A stretch of DNA of 64,000 nucleotides from Xylanimonas protaetiae (lineage in GTDB: Bacteria > Actinomycetota > Actinomycetes > Actinomycetales > Cellulomonadaceae). A program made the translations under genes and the position numbers. Below, in pieces: positions 20,533 through 28,891 of the stretch (its first letter is position 1; the number at the start of each line of letters is the position of its first letter). The DNA is taken from assembly GCF_004135385.1 (NCBI RefSeq), contig NZ_CP035493.1, positions 558,001-622,000 on the forward strand. The letters are read 5' to 3'. Under the pieces are notes generated by a model, which was given only the letters and a program-made list of their open reading frames with translations, was not told the origin of the DNA and ran no database searches.

Positions 20533-21846
20533 TCAGTACCAGCCCGACGACTGCGAGTGGGACCACGCGCCGCACGGCGTGCCGTAGCGGCCGGCGATGT
20601 AGTTGAGGCCCCACGTGATCTGCGTGGCGGGGTTGGTGCGCCAGTCGGACGCGACCGAGCCCATCTTCGAGCCGGGCAGCGCCTGCGGGATGCCGTAGGC
20701 GCCCGAGGACTTGTTCTGCGCGGACGGGTTCCAGCCGGACTCCTTCTGGAAGAGGGAGTCGAGGCACTGCCACTGGCTGCCGGTCCAGCCGCGTGCTGCG
20801 GCCAGCTCCTGGCCGATCGCACGGGGCGAGCCCGACATGACCGGGCCGGTCGTGCCGCCGGTGCTCGTCGAGCCGCTCGCGGCGGACGTGCTGGGCGCCT
20901 TCGGCGCGACGGGGCGGTCCTTGGTCCCGCGGGCGACGATCTTGGCCACGGGGGCCGTGGTCACCTCGTCGGAGACGACGGTGCGCGAGGTCTCCTGGCC
21001 GTCGACCGTCGTGACGTGCTCGACGACGGTGCGGACGCCGTCGGCGCCCTCCTGGAGGACCTTGGACTCGCCCTTGTACAGCCCGGCGTCGTCCTGGTCC
21101 TGCGTCTCGAACGCCAGCGGGAAGGTCGTGGTGACGTCCTGCTCGGCGACGCGCTGCACGACGACGGCGACGTCGGTGCCGGGCGCGGCGGCCGGGTCGA
21201 CGCCCGCGGAGGCGAGGCTGAGGACGCGGACGGTGTCGGACGCGCCGAGCGTGATGCCGGCGGACCGGAGCACGTCGTCGACGGCGCCGGTCCCGGCGTC
21301 GACGACCTGGGTGGCGCCGTCGGCGACGACCGCGACGGGGCCGTCGGCGTCGAGGCGCAGCCCGAGGGAGGCGCGGTCGCCGGAGCGCGAGGCCACGAGG
21401 GCGACGTCGCCGCCGCGCGCGGCGAGGGCGGAGAGCGCCTCGTGCGCGTCGAGGGCGGTCACCCAGGTGGTGGTCTCCTGGCCGCCGGCCTGGACGGTGA
21501 CCTCGCGGGCGAACCGCACCACGACGTCGGCGCCGTCGGTCAGGGAGGCGTCGGCGGCGGGCGAGACGAGGTCGTGCGCGGAGAGGCGGACGCCCTGGGC
21601 GTCGAGCAGGTTCTGGACCGAGCCGGCGAACGTCGAGACCTGCGTGGTCTGGCCGTCGACGTCGAGCGTGATGGTCTTGTGCGCGTCGCTGACCGCGTAG
21701 GCGCCGCCGGACACGGCGAGCGAGGCGGCCACGAGCCCGGCGACGAGGGGCAGGCGGCCGCGCCGGCTCGGGCGCGGCGCGGGGGTGGGGGTGCTGTCGG
21801 TGGTGGCGTCGACCTCGTCGGAGGTCTGAGGTGCAACGAGAGTCAC
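20533..21846 (-). CDS. Secreted DUF348/G5 protein with SLT-type lytic transglycosylase domain (Rpf family locus, copy 1)
   Basis: Extracellular peptidoglycan-cleaving enzyme of about 437 residues. Order: cytoplasmic start, membrane helix/signal [17 protein letters not shown], three DUF348 repeats (first [18 protein letters not shown]), a G5 domain ending with [10 protein letters not shown], a Ser/Thr/Gly linker, and a C-terminal lysozyme-like domain with the catalytic Glu in LFQKESGWN and the motif [14 protein letters not shown]. This lid differs from the true Rpf domain of copies 2 and 3 but matches copy 4. GTG 21846 is chosen by similarity to copy 3; GTG 21918 is possible. Sits where rpfB lies in the metG-tatD-rpf-ksgA block. 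Confidence 0.88.
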   Translation of the reverse strand: MTLVAPQTSDEVDATTDSTPTPAPRPSRRGRLPLVAGLVAASLAVSGGAYAVSDAHKTITLDVDGQTTQVSTFAGSVQNLLDAQGVRLSAHDLVSPAADASLTDGADVVVRFAREVTVQAGGQETTTWVTALDAHEALSALAARGGDVALVASRSGDRASLGLRLDADGPVAVVADGATQVVDAGTGAVDDVLRSAGITLGASDTVRVLSLASAGVDPAAAPGTDVAVVVQRVAEQDVTTTFPLAFETQDQDDAGLYKGESKVLQEGADGVRTVVEHVTTVDGQETSRTVVSDEVTTAPVAKIVARGTKDRPVAPKAPSTSAASGSTSTGGTTGPVMSGSPRAIGQELAAARGWTGSQWQCLDSLFQKESGWNPSAQNKSSGAYGIPQALPGSKMGSVASDWRTNPATQITWGLNYIAGRYGTPCGAWSHSQSSGWY

Positions 21847-22174
21847 GGGGGTCCAGACGTCGTGGTCTCCGGGCACGGGCGGCCGAGCTGCGGGCCTCGA
21901 CGGGCCTCCGCGTCGCACGCCGCACGGGCGCGCTCACGACCCGTGCGGGCCGCTCCTGCGGACTCGACCGGCCGATCCGGCGGTCGCGGCCCGGCGTCCG
22001 GGCCTGCCTCCGGCGATCGCGCTGCGATCGCACATGTCGGGCTGGAACCCGGTGAGGACACTCGACCGTAACCGAGTCGTTATCGTTTTCCAAACCCCCA
22101 GTACCCGAAGGTGGCGAAGGCCACGGGAGGTCTGGCGCGTATCGGACGACCCGGGCGCGCCGGGCGGCGCCCCG
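21847..22174 (-). promoter_or_regulatory. Promoter and long structured leader of rpf-type copy 1
   Basis: The 328 bp between copies 1 and 2 hold no gene. A -10 TACGGT (22065-22070) lies in ACGACTCGGTTACGGTCG, nearly identical to the promoter of copy 2. It implies a leader of about 210 nt if GTG 21846 is used. Two hairpins fall in that leader: GCGATCGC-GCT-GCGATCGC (22013-22031), and a 9-bp stem CCGCACGGG/CCCGTGCGG (21920-21948). Upstream of the -10 (22071-22174) I see nothing else. Confidence 0.5.
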
Positions 22175-23434
22175 CTACAGGAGCCCGAGCTTGCGCGCGC
22201 AGGCCGGCCACTGCCCCCAGCCGGAGCGCGCCTGGAGCGCCTGCGCGCGCTGCGTCTGCTCCGCGGGCGAGGCCTCCGACGGCAGGCCGCTGCCGCCCAT
22301 CGCACGCCACGTCGACACCGTGAACTGGTAGAGGCCGTGGTAGAGCCCGTTCGACGAGACGGCGGCCGGGTTGCCGCCCGACTCGCACTGGGCGAGCGCC
22401 GCCCAGACGTCGCCCGACGGGGCCTGCGGCGCGTCCGGCGTCGCCGGCGTGGCGGGTGTCGCCGGTCGCACGGGCGGCGGCGCCACCGGCCGGGCGCGCG
22501 TCCCGACAGCGACCACCTCGTCCACGGGCGCGCTCGTGTCCTGCTCGGACACGAGCGTGCGGGCGGTCTCGACGCCGTCCACGGTGGTCACGCGCTCGAC
22601 GCGCGTGCGCGAGCCCGCCACGCCGGCCTGCACGACCACCGGGTCGAGGTCCGCGTACCGGCCCGGGTCCGGTCGCTCGACGCGCGCGAACGGCAGCGGC
22701 GTCACCGTCGGGACGTCCTGCGTCAGCACGCGCCGCACGGCGAGCACCACCTGCGCGCCCGCCGACGCCCCCGCCGACGCCCCCGCGGGCGTCACGTCGA
22801 CCTGGTCGTCGTCGTCCACGCTCACGCCGGCCTCGGCCAGCACCGCGTCGACGCCCGTGCCCGGGTCCCTGACGGTGCGGGTCTGCCCGTCGGCCACCAC
22901 GGCGACGTCGCCGCCGTCGGCCGCGAGCCGCAGCGGGAGCGAGAGCCGGTCCCCGGACCGCGAGGCCACCAGCCGCACGTCGTCGCCGCGCCCGGCGAGG
23001 CTGCGCAGGGCGTCGTCGGCGTCGAGCGCGGCGACCCAGACCTGCCGGCGCTGCCCGTCCGCGTCGAGCGTGAGCTGCCGCCCGAAGCGCACGACGACGT
23101 CCGCGCCGTCGCGCAGGCGCGCCCCCGGGTCGGGGGCGACGACGTCGTGCTCGCCCAGGCGCACGCCCTGCGCGCGCAGCAGCCCCTCGACGGACCCGGC
23201 GAACGTGGAGACCTGGACGACGCGGCCGTCGACGTCGAGGCTGACCGTCTTGCGCGCGTCCGCCACCGCGCCCGTGACGCCGCCGGCGAGCAGCGCCACG
23301 GCGGCCACGCCGGCAGCGAGGAGCCTTCGACGCCGACGACCCGCCGGCTGCGGCCGCGGGTCGTCGTCGATCGGGAGCACCACCGGGGCGGCGCTCGCAG
23401 GGGCAGAAGCGTGGGTGCTGTGGGGTGCTGTCAC
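22175..23434 (-). CDS. Resuscitation-promoting factor, DUF348-G5-Rpf architecture (copy 2)
   Basis: Secreted muralytic enzyme that restarts growth of dormant actinobacteria by trimming peptidoglycan. 419 residues. Membrane helix RLLAAGVAAVALLAGGV; three DUF348 units (ARKTVSLDVDGRVVQVSTF and others); G5 with TVDGVETARTLVSEQ; C-terminal Rpf domain from VWAALAQCESGGN (catalytic Glu) through GLYHGLYQFTVSTW to WPACARKLGLL with the paired Cys. GTG 23434 is supported by AAGGA 7 bases upstream; the -10 TACGGT (23507-23512) implies a leader of about 65 nt. RpfB-like in domain order. Confidence 0.93.
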   Translation of the reverse strand: MTAPHSTHASAPASAAPVVLPIDDDPRPQPAGRRRRRLLAAGVAAVALLAGGVTGAVADARKTVSLDVDGRVVQVSTFAGSVEGLLRAQGVRLGEHDVVAPDPGARLRDGADVVVRFGRQLTLDADGQRRQVWVAALDADDALRSLAGRGDDVRLVASRSGDRLSLPLRLAADGGDVAVVADGQTRTVRDPGTGVDAVLAEAGVSVDDDDQVDVTPAGASAGASAGAQVVLAVRRVLTQDVPTVTPLPFARVERPDPGRYADLDPVVVQAGVAGSRTRVERVTTVDGVETARTLVSEQDTSAPVDEVVAVGTRARPVAPPPVRPATPATPATPDAPQAPSGDVWAALAQCESGGNPAAVSSNGLYHGLYQFTVSTWRAMGGSGLPSEASPAEQTQRAQALQARSGWGQWPACARKLGLL

Positions 23435-23506
23435 GCTGGTCCTTGCCGGTCGTGCCGTGGGCCAGACCCGGGGTCAGGACCGCACGGACTCGTGCAGATC
23501 CCAGCG

Positions 23507-23512
23507 ACCGTA
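23507..23512 (-). promoter_or_regulatory. -10 box of Rpf copy 2
   Basis: TACGGT within ACGACGCGGTTACGGTCGCT, matching the promoter of copy 1 (22065-22070) in 17 of 18 aligned bases and that of copy 3 around the -10. Suggests common regulation. Confidence 0.5.
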
Positions 23513-23564
23513 ACCGCGTCGTGACCGAGCGCCAACCGTGAGCGGCCGCTCCGTCCCGGTATGC

Positions 23565-23580
23565 CCGGGAATCTTCCCGG
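23565..23580 (-). terminator. Hairpin directly after Rpf copy 3
   Basis: CCGGGAA-TC-TTCCCGG, a 7-bp stem with a 2-nt centre, abuts the stop codon of copy 3 on its downstream side. No T-tract. Confidence 0.5.
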
Positions 23581-24819
23581 CTACAGCAGCCCGAGGCGCC
23601 GGGCGCAGGCCGGCCACTGGCCCCAGCCGGAACGCGCCTGGAGCATCTGCGCGCGCATGCGCTGCTCGGCGGGCGACGCCTGCGACGGCAGGCCCTGGCC
23701 TCCCACCGAGCGCCACGTCGCCACCGAGAACTGGTACAGCCCGTGGAACCGGCCGCCGGGCGAGACGACATGGGGCCGCCCACCGGACTCGCACTGCGCG
23801 AGGCGCACCCAGACGTCGTCGCCGACGCCGCTCTGGACCGGGGCCGCGGGCTGCGGCGCGGGGCGAGGTCGCGTGCCGACCGCCACGACCTCGTTCACCG
23901 CCGCGACCTCCTCCTCGGAGAGGAGCACGCGCTCGGTCTCGACGCCGTCGACCGTCGTCACGCGCTCGACGACGGTGCGGACGCCCTCGACGCCCGCCCG
24001 CTCGACGCGCGGGCGCAGGTCCTCGAACCGCTGCGCGTCGCGGCGCTCGGTGCGAGTGAAGGGCAGCGGCGTCGTCGTGGTGACGTCCTCGGTGACGACG
24101 CGCTGGACCACGACCGTGACCACGCCGGGGCGCTCGCCCGAGCGGGAGGCCGGGACGACGCTGACGACGTCGTCCGGGGCGACCCGCACCCCGGCGCGCG
24201 TGAGCACCTGGCCCAGGCCCGCGCCGTCGTAGTCGAGGGTGGACGTCTCGCCGTCGGCGACGACGTCGACCTGCCCGCCGTCGGCGCGCAGCGGGAGCGG
24301 CAGCTCCGGCCGGGCGCCCGACCGCGACGCGACGAGGCGCACCTCGCCGCCGCGCGAGGCCAGGTGCCGCAGGGCGTCGTCGGCGTCGAGCGCGGCCACC
24401 CAGCCGGTCTGCTGCGTGCCGTCGGCCTCGAACGTCAGCTCCCGCGCGGTCCGGACGACGACGTCGGCGCCGTCGCGCAGCGTGGCGCCGGGCCCGGGGG
24501 TCACGGTGTCGTGCTCACCGACCTCGACGTCGCGGGCCCGCAGCAGCCCCTCGACGGACCCCGCGAACGTGGACACGCGCGCGACCTCGCCGTCGACGTC
24601 GAGCGTGACCGTCTTGTGCGCGTCGGCGAGGACGACGGCCCCGGCGCCGAGCGCGACGGCGGTGACGGCGGCCGTGACGGCCAGGCCGCGGCGGCGGCTG
24701 CGACGGCGGACCTCGACGCGCTGGACGGCGCGGGTCACGGGCGCCGGCTCGCCGGCGACGGCGGTCTCGGCGATCGCGATCTCGACGGTCTCGGGGTGAT
24801 GGTCGGGCTTCTCGGTCAC
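23581..24819 (-). CDS. Resuscitation-promoting factor, DUF348-G5-Rpf architecture (copy 3)
   Basis: 412-residue paralogue of copy 2. Basic N-terminus (VRRRSRRRG), membrane helix AVTAAVTAVALGAGAVVLA, three DUF348 repeats (HKTVTLDVDGEVARVSTF first), G5 with TVDGVETERVLLSEE, and a C-terminal Rpf domain VWVRLAQCESGGRPHVVS, GRFHGLYQFSVATW, WPACARRLGLL. The start GTG 24819 (MTEKPDHHPE) is chosen from the -10 TACGGT at 24882-24887, which gives a leader of about 60 nt as for copy 2. Tandem duplication with copy 2 is the likely origin. Confidence 0.92.
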   Translation of the reverse strand: MTEKPDHHPETVEIAIAETAVAGEPAPVTRAVQRVEVRRRSRRRGLAVTAAVTAVALGAGAVVLADAHKTVTLDVDGEVARVSTFAGSVEGLLRARDVEVGEHDTVTPGPGATLRDGADVVVRTARELTFEADGTQQTGWVAALDADDALRHLASRGGEVRLVASRSGARPELPLPLRADGGQVDVVADGETSTLDYDGAGLGQVLTRAGVRVAPDDVVSVVPASRSGERPGVVTVVVQRVVTEDVTTTTPLPFTRTERRDAQRFEDLRPRVERAGVEGVRTVVERVTTVDGVETERVLLSEEEVAAVNEVVAVGTRPRPAPQPAAPVQSGVGDDVWVRLAQCESGGRPHVVSPGGRFHGLYQFSVATWRSVGGQGLPSQASPAEQRMRAQMLQARSGWGQWPACARRLGLL

Positions 24820-24881
24820 AAGGATCCAGACGGTCGCCGCCCACGGTCGGAATCCGGGGGCGTCGGGCACGAACGGCAGCG

Positions 24882-24887
24882 ACCGTA
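24882..24887 (-). promoter_or_regulatory. -10 box of Rpf copy 3
   Basis: TACGGT in GGCTACGGTCGCTG, sharing the -10 and following bases with the copy 2 promoter. Confidence 0.45.
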
Positions 24888-24985
24888 GCCAGATCGCGGC
24901 CCGGGCTGCCAAGCGCAGCGGGGCGCCGCGACCGGTGCGACGGCGCCGGGTGCGCGCCGCGTGCGTGGTACCTAGGACGTGCGGG

Positions 24986-26233
24986 TCAGTACCAGCCGGA
25001 GTCGATCGAGTGCTCCCACGCGGCGCACGGCGTGCCGTAGCGGCCGGCGATGTAGCCGAGGCCCCACGTGATCTGCGTGGCCGGGTTGGTGCGCCAGTCG
25101 GCGGCGACCGACGCCATCTTGCTGCCGGGCAGGGCCTGCGGGATGCCGTACGCGCCCGACGACGCGTTCTCAGCGTCGACCCGCCAGCCCGACTCCTTGG
25201 TCCACAGCTTGTCGAGGCACGCGAACTGGTCGTCGCCCCAGCCGCGCTCGGCCAGGAGCGCCCGGGCGGTCGCCCTGGCCGAGCCCGGGTCCACCTTGAT
25301 CGCGCTGGGCGGCATCGTGCCGACGACGACGACCTCGTCGCGCGGCTCGCGCGTCACCACGCGCGCGACGACGGTGCGCTCCACCTCCGTGCCGTTGAGC
25401 GACCTCGTGGCGTACGACGTCGTGGCCTGGCCCGCGCGGCCCACGGTGCGCACGTGGCGGTAGCCCTGCGGCAGCGCGGGCTCCTCGATGGTCTGCGTCG
25501 CGAAGGGCAGCACCTCGGTCACGGTGTCCGCGCCCATCGAGCTGCGCGCGACGACCACCACCATGCCGTCGACGGCCGCGGCGCCGAGCGGCACGGACGT
25601 CGCGTCGCCGTCGGCGAGCGTGATGCCGGCCTCGCGCAGCACGCCGCGCACCGAGGCCTCCGTGGTGTGCAGCGCCAGCACCTGGCCGTCGACCGACACG
25701 TCGACGGTCTTCATCGTGGACACCCGGACGGGCTCGCGGCCCAGCATGTCGGAGCGCGACGCCGTCGCGAGCGCCCCGTCGCCGCGCGCGCCGAGCGCCG
25801 CGATGACGTCGCCGACCGTGAGCGCCGTCGTCGTGAAGGTGGAGGAGTGCCCGTCCACCTCGAGCGTGACCTGGCGCGCGGAGCGGACCACGATGGTCGA
25901 GCCGTCCGTCACGCGGTGCGAGGACCCGGGCGTGACGGCGTCGCCGCGCCGGACCTCGATGCCCTGGAAGGCGAGCACGTCCGCGACGGTGCGGCCGTAG
26001 GCGGAGACGCGGCGGATCTGGCCGTCGTCGTCGATCGTCACGGTCTTGTGCGACTCGACCAGGCCGTAGGAGGCCCCGGCGAGGCCGACGACGACGAGGG
26101 CGTGGAGGAGCACGCGGGCGACGCCCTGCGGGTGGGAGGCGCGGCGCGAGAGCCGGGCGACGGGTCGCGGAGCGGGCTCGGCGAACCGGCGGCCCTTGCG
26201 GCCGGTGTGTCTCGTGCGCGCCCTTCGTGCCAC
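24986..26233 (-). CDS. Secreted DUF348/G5 protein with SLT-type lytic transglycosylase domain (copy 4)
   Basis: About 415 residues. Arg-rich start, membrane helix VLLHALVVVGLAGASYGLV, three DUF348 units (HKTVTIDDDGQIRRVSAYG first), a G5 domain (NGTEVERTVVARVVT), then a lysozyme-like C-terminus with the catalytic Glu in [30 protein letters not shown] and a final SGWY as in copy 1. The N-terminal part is the most diverged of the four. GTG 26233 is taken as start (MARRART), with TAGCCT at 26243-26248 just upstream; GTG 26239 is an alternative. It begins 32 bp after tatD, so it may also be read from the metG-tatD transcript. Confidence 0.88.
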   Translation of the reverse strand: MARRARTRHTGRKGRRFAEPAPRPVARLSRRASHPQGVARVLLHALVVVGLAGASYGLVESHKTVTIDDDGQIRRVSAYGRTVADVLAFQGIEVRRGDAVTPGSSHRVTDGSTIVVRSARQVTLEVDGHSSTFTTTALTVGDVIAALGARGDGALATASRSDMLGREPVRVSTMKTVDVSVDGQVLALHTTEASVRGVLREAGITLADGDATSVPLGAAAVDGMVVVVARSSMGADTVTEVLPFATQTIEEPALPQGYRHVRTVGRAGQATTSYATRSLNGTEVERTVVARVVTREPRDEVVVVGTMPPSAIKVDPGSARATARALLAERGWGDDQFACLDKLWTKESGWRVDAENASSGAYGIPQALPGSKMASVAADWRTNPATQITWGLGYIAGRYGTPCAAWEHSIDSGWY

Positions 26234-26265
26234 GAGCACCAGAGGCTATCGGGTCGCCGGGCCCG

Positions 26266-27216
26266 TCACCAAAGCCCGTAGACCGCCTCGGAGGTGGCCG
26301 AGAGGGCGGCGCACACCTCGTCGAGCGGACGTTCGAGCACGTCCGCCATGGCCCGCACCGTGTGCGCGACGACGTACGGGGCGTTGGGCTGGCCGCGGAA
26401 CGGGTGCGGCGGGAGGTACGGCGCGTCGGTCTCGGCGAGCACGAGCTCGAGCGGCACCGCGCGCAGCGCCTCGCGCAGATGGCCGTTCGCCTTGTACGTC
26501 ACGGGCCCGGCGAAGCTGAGGAACCATCCGTGCCGCGCGGCGAGTCGGGCCATCTCGACGTCGCCGGAGAAGGAGTGGAACACCGTGCGCTCGGGGGCGC
26601 CGTCGGCGAGCAGGACCTCGACGACCTGCGCGTGCGCGTCCCGGTCGTGGATCTGGACGGGCAGCCCGAGCTCCTTGGCGAGGGCCAGGTGGGCGCGGAA
26701 CGACTCGCGTTGTACAGCAGCGCCGCGCGGACCTGTACGGAAGTTGTCGAGCCCGGTCTCGCCGATGGCACGGATGCGGTCGTTGGCCTTGGCGAGCGCG
26801 GCGATCTCCGCGACGGCGTCGTCCAGCGGGACGTGGTGGTGCGGCTCGCGCTCGTACGTCTGCCCGTCCGGCCCGACGTCGTGGGCGTCGGCGTGCAGGA
26901 CGGCTTCGTTGGGGTGGATCGCGATCGCCCCGACGAGCGCACGGCGGACGTCGGGGGCGTCCGCATCGCGAGACTGCGACAGCTCGCCGCGCAGCAGCGC
27001 GTCGGTCCACCGCGCCGAGAGCAGGTCGCAGCCCACCTGCACGATCCGGTCGACGCCCGCGGCCGCGGCCCAGGCGACGTGCTCGGCGACCGTGGGCACC
27101 GCGGCGTCGTCGGGCAGGACGTGCGCGATCGACTCGAGGTGCGTGTGGTTGTCCGCGACGGCGACGGGCAACGGCTCGGGGTCCGCGGGGAACCCCCGCT
27201 CACGCTGGCGTGCCAC
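26266..27216 (-). CDS. tatD: TatD family metal-dependent hydrolase (3'-5' DNase type)
   Basis: 316-residue amidohydrolase-fold enzyme. Metal ligands appear in order: DNHTHLE (HxH), HPNEA, GETGLD, PVQIHDRDAH, FHSFSGD and LAETDAPYLPP. TatD proteins are exonucleases linked to DNA quality control. The N-terminal 18 residues precede the barrel. GTG 27216 has AAGGAG 6 bases upstream. It lies 45 bp after metG and before the rpf cluster, exactly as in the conserved actinobacterial order. Confidence 0.92.
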   Translation of the reverse strand: MARQRERGFPADPEPLPVAVADNHTHLESIAHVLPDDAAVPTVAEHVAWAAAAGVDRIVQVGCDLLSARWTDALLRGELSQSRDADAPDVRRALVGAIAIHPNEAVLHADAHDVGPDGQTYEREPHHHVPLDDAVAEIAALAKANDRIRAIGETGLDNFRTGPRGAAVQRESFRAHLALAKELGLPVQIHDRDAHAQVVEVLLADGAPERTVFHSFSGDVEMARLAARHGWFLSFAGPVTYKANGHLREALRAVPLELVLAETDAPYLPPHPFRGQPNAPYVVAHTVRAMADVLERPLDEVCAALSATSEAVYGLW

Positions 27217-27261
27217 GGTTCTCCTTCGTGCGTCGGTCCGCGGCGCGCGCGAGCGCTGGGG

Positions 27262-28862
27262 TCAGCTCTCCTCGAGGCGCGGGAACAGCGCCGCGCCCTT
27301 CGTGACCGTCGTGCCGGCCGGCAGCGCGCCGAACGACGCCGCCGAGCTCACCGGCTGCGCCGCGAGCGACCCGAGCGCGGCCTCGGCGCCCAGCGCCTCC
27401 CACAGCGCGGCGGCCGCCTTGGGCGTCACCGGGTGCAGCAGCACCGCGAGCGCCCGCAGCGCCTCGGCAGCCGTGACGAGCGACGTCGCCAGGCGGCCGC
27501 CGTCCACGCCGTGGCCGTCGGCGTCGGTCTCGCCCGGCTCCTTGGCCACCTTCCACGGCTGCGTCTCGGTGATGTAGAGGTTCGCGGCGTCGACGAGCGT
27601 CCACACGGCGGCGAGCGCGTCGTGGATGGCGAGCCTGTCGATCGCGGCCTCGGCGTCGGCGACGGCCTGCGCGGCCACGGCCTCCAGGCCGGTCTCCAGG
27701 TCGGTGAGCACGCCCGGCGCGGGCAGCGCCCCGCCGAAGTACTTGCCGACCATCGCCGCGACGCGCGAGGCGAGGTTGCCGAACCCGTTGGCGAGCTCGC
27801 CGTTGTAGCGCGCGACCATGTCCTCCCAGGAGAACGAGCCGTCGCCGCCGAACGCGATGGTCCGCATGAAGTAGTACCGGAACGCGTCGGAGCCGAACGT
27901 GTCGATGATGTCGCTCGGCGCGATGCCCGTCAGGCGCGACTTCGACATCTTCTCGCCGCCCACGAGCAGCCAGCCGTGCGCGAACACCTGCTGCGGCAGC
28001 GGCAGGCCCGCGGCCATGAGCATGGCGGGCCAGATGACCGCGTGGAACCGCAGGATGTCCTTGCCGACCAGGTGGACGCTCGCGGGCCACACCTTCTCGA
28101 ACCGCTCGGGGTCCGCGCCGTACCCGACGGCGGTCGCGTAGTTGAGCAGCGCGTCGAACCACACGTAGAGGACGTGCTTGTCGTCCCACGGGATCGGCAC
28201 CCCCAGTCGAACGTGGAGCGGGAGATCGACAGGTCCTGGAGCCCTTGCTTGACGAACCCGATGACCTCGTTGCGGGCGGACGCCGGCTGCACGAACTCGG
28301 GGTGCTCCTCGTAGAGCGCGAGCAGGCGGTCGGCGTACGCGCTCATGCGGAAGAAGTAGTTCTGCTCGGCGAGCATCTCGACCGGCTTGAGGTGGATCGG
28401 GCACACCTTCTGGCCCTCGAAGTCGCCGGTGCCGTCGACGAGGTCGCCGGGAAGCTTGTACTCCTCGCAGCCCACGCAGTACGGGCCCTCGTAGCTGCCC
28501 TCGTAGATCTCGCCCTTGTCGTGCAGGTCCGTGAGGAACGTCTGCACCGCGGTCTCGTGGCGGGCCTCGGTGGTGCGGATGAAGTCGTCGTTGCGCGCGT
28601 CGAGCGTGTGCAGCACGGGCTTCCACGCGGTCTCGACGAGCCGGTCGGCCCACTCCTGCGGGCTCACGCCGTGGGCGGTGGCGGTGCGCAGCACCTTCTC
28701 GCCGTGCTCGTCGGTGCCGGTGAGGAACCAGACGTCCTCCTGCCGCTGGCGGTGCCACCGCGTGACGACGTCCGCCGCCACGGTCGTGTACGCGTGCCCG
28801 ATGTGGGGGGCGTCGTTGACGTAGTAGATCGGCGTCGTCAGGTAGAACGGCTTCGCGGGCAT
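27262..28862 (-). CDS. metG: Methionyl-tRNA synthetase, reading frame broken once
   Basis: Class I synthetase charging tRNA-Met, essential for translation. From ATG 28862: TTPIYYVNDAPHIGHAYTT (HIGH motif), zinc-knuckle Cys in YCVGCEEY and CPIH, then FDWG. There the frame changes and continues VPIPWDDKHVLYVWFDALLNY, GGEKMSKSRLTG (KMSKS loop) to a normal end at PRLEES. The break lies in a five-base run, CCCCC on the plus strand, at 28200-28204; a sixth base gives FDWGVPIPWDD and one protein of about 533 residues. No second metG is visible in the window, so a sequencing or assembly error is more likely than a real mutation. ATG 28862 lies 7 nt after TACCAT (28870-28875). Confidence 0.93.
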
Positions 28863-28891
28863 GCGCCCCATGGTAGATGCGTCGCGCGCGG

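Noticed and set aside
22013-22031. GCGATCGC octamers as HIP1-like cyanobacterial repeats
   Set aside because: Only two copies, forming one hairpin; no sign of a genome-wide octamer here and the host is not cyanobacterial.
21847-22064. A ydaO-type (c-di-AMP) riboswitch in the leader of the first rpf-type gene
   Set aside because: Location would fit, but I could not find the conserved sequence blocks I associate with that riboswitch; only hairpins are visible.
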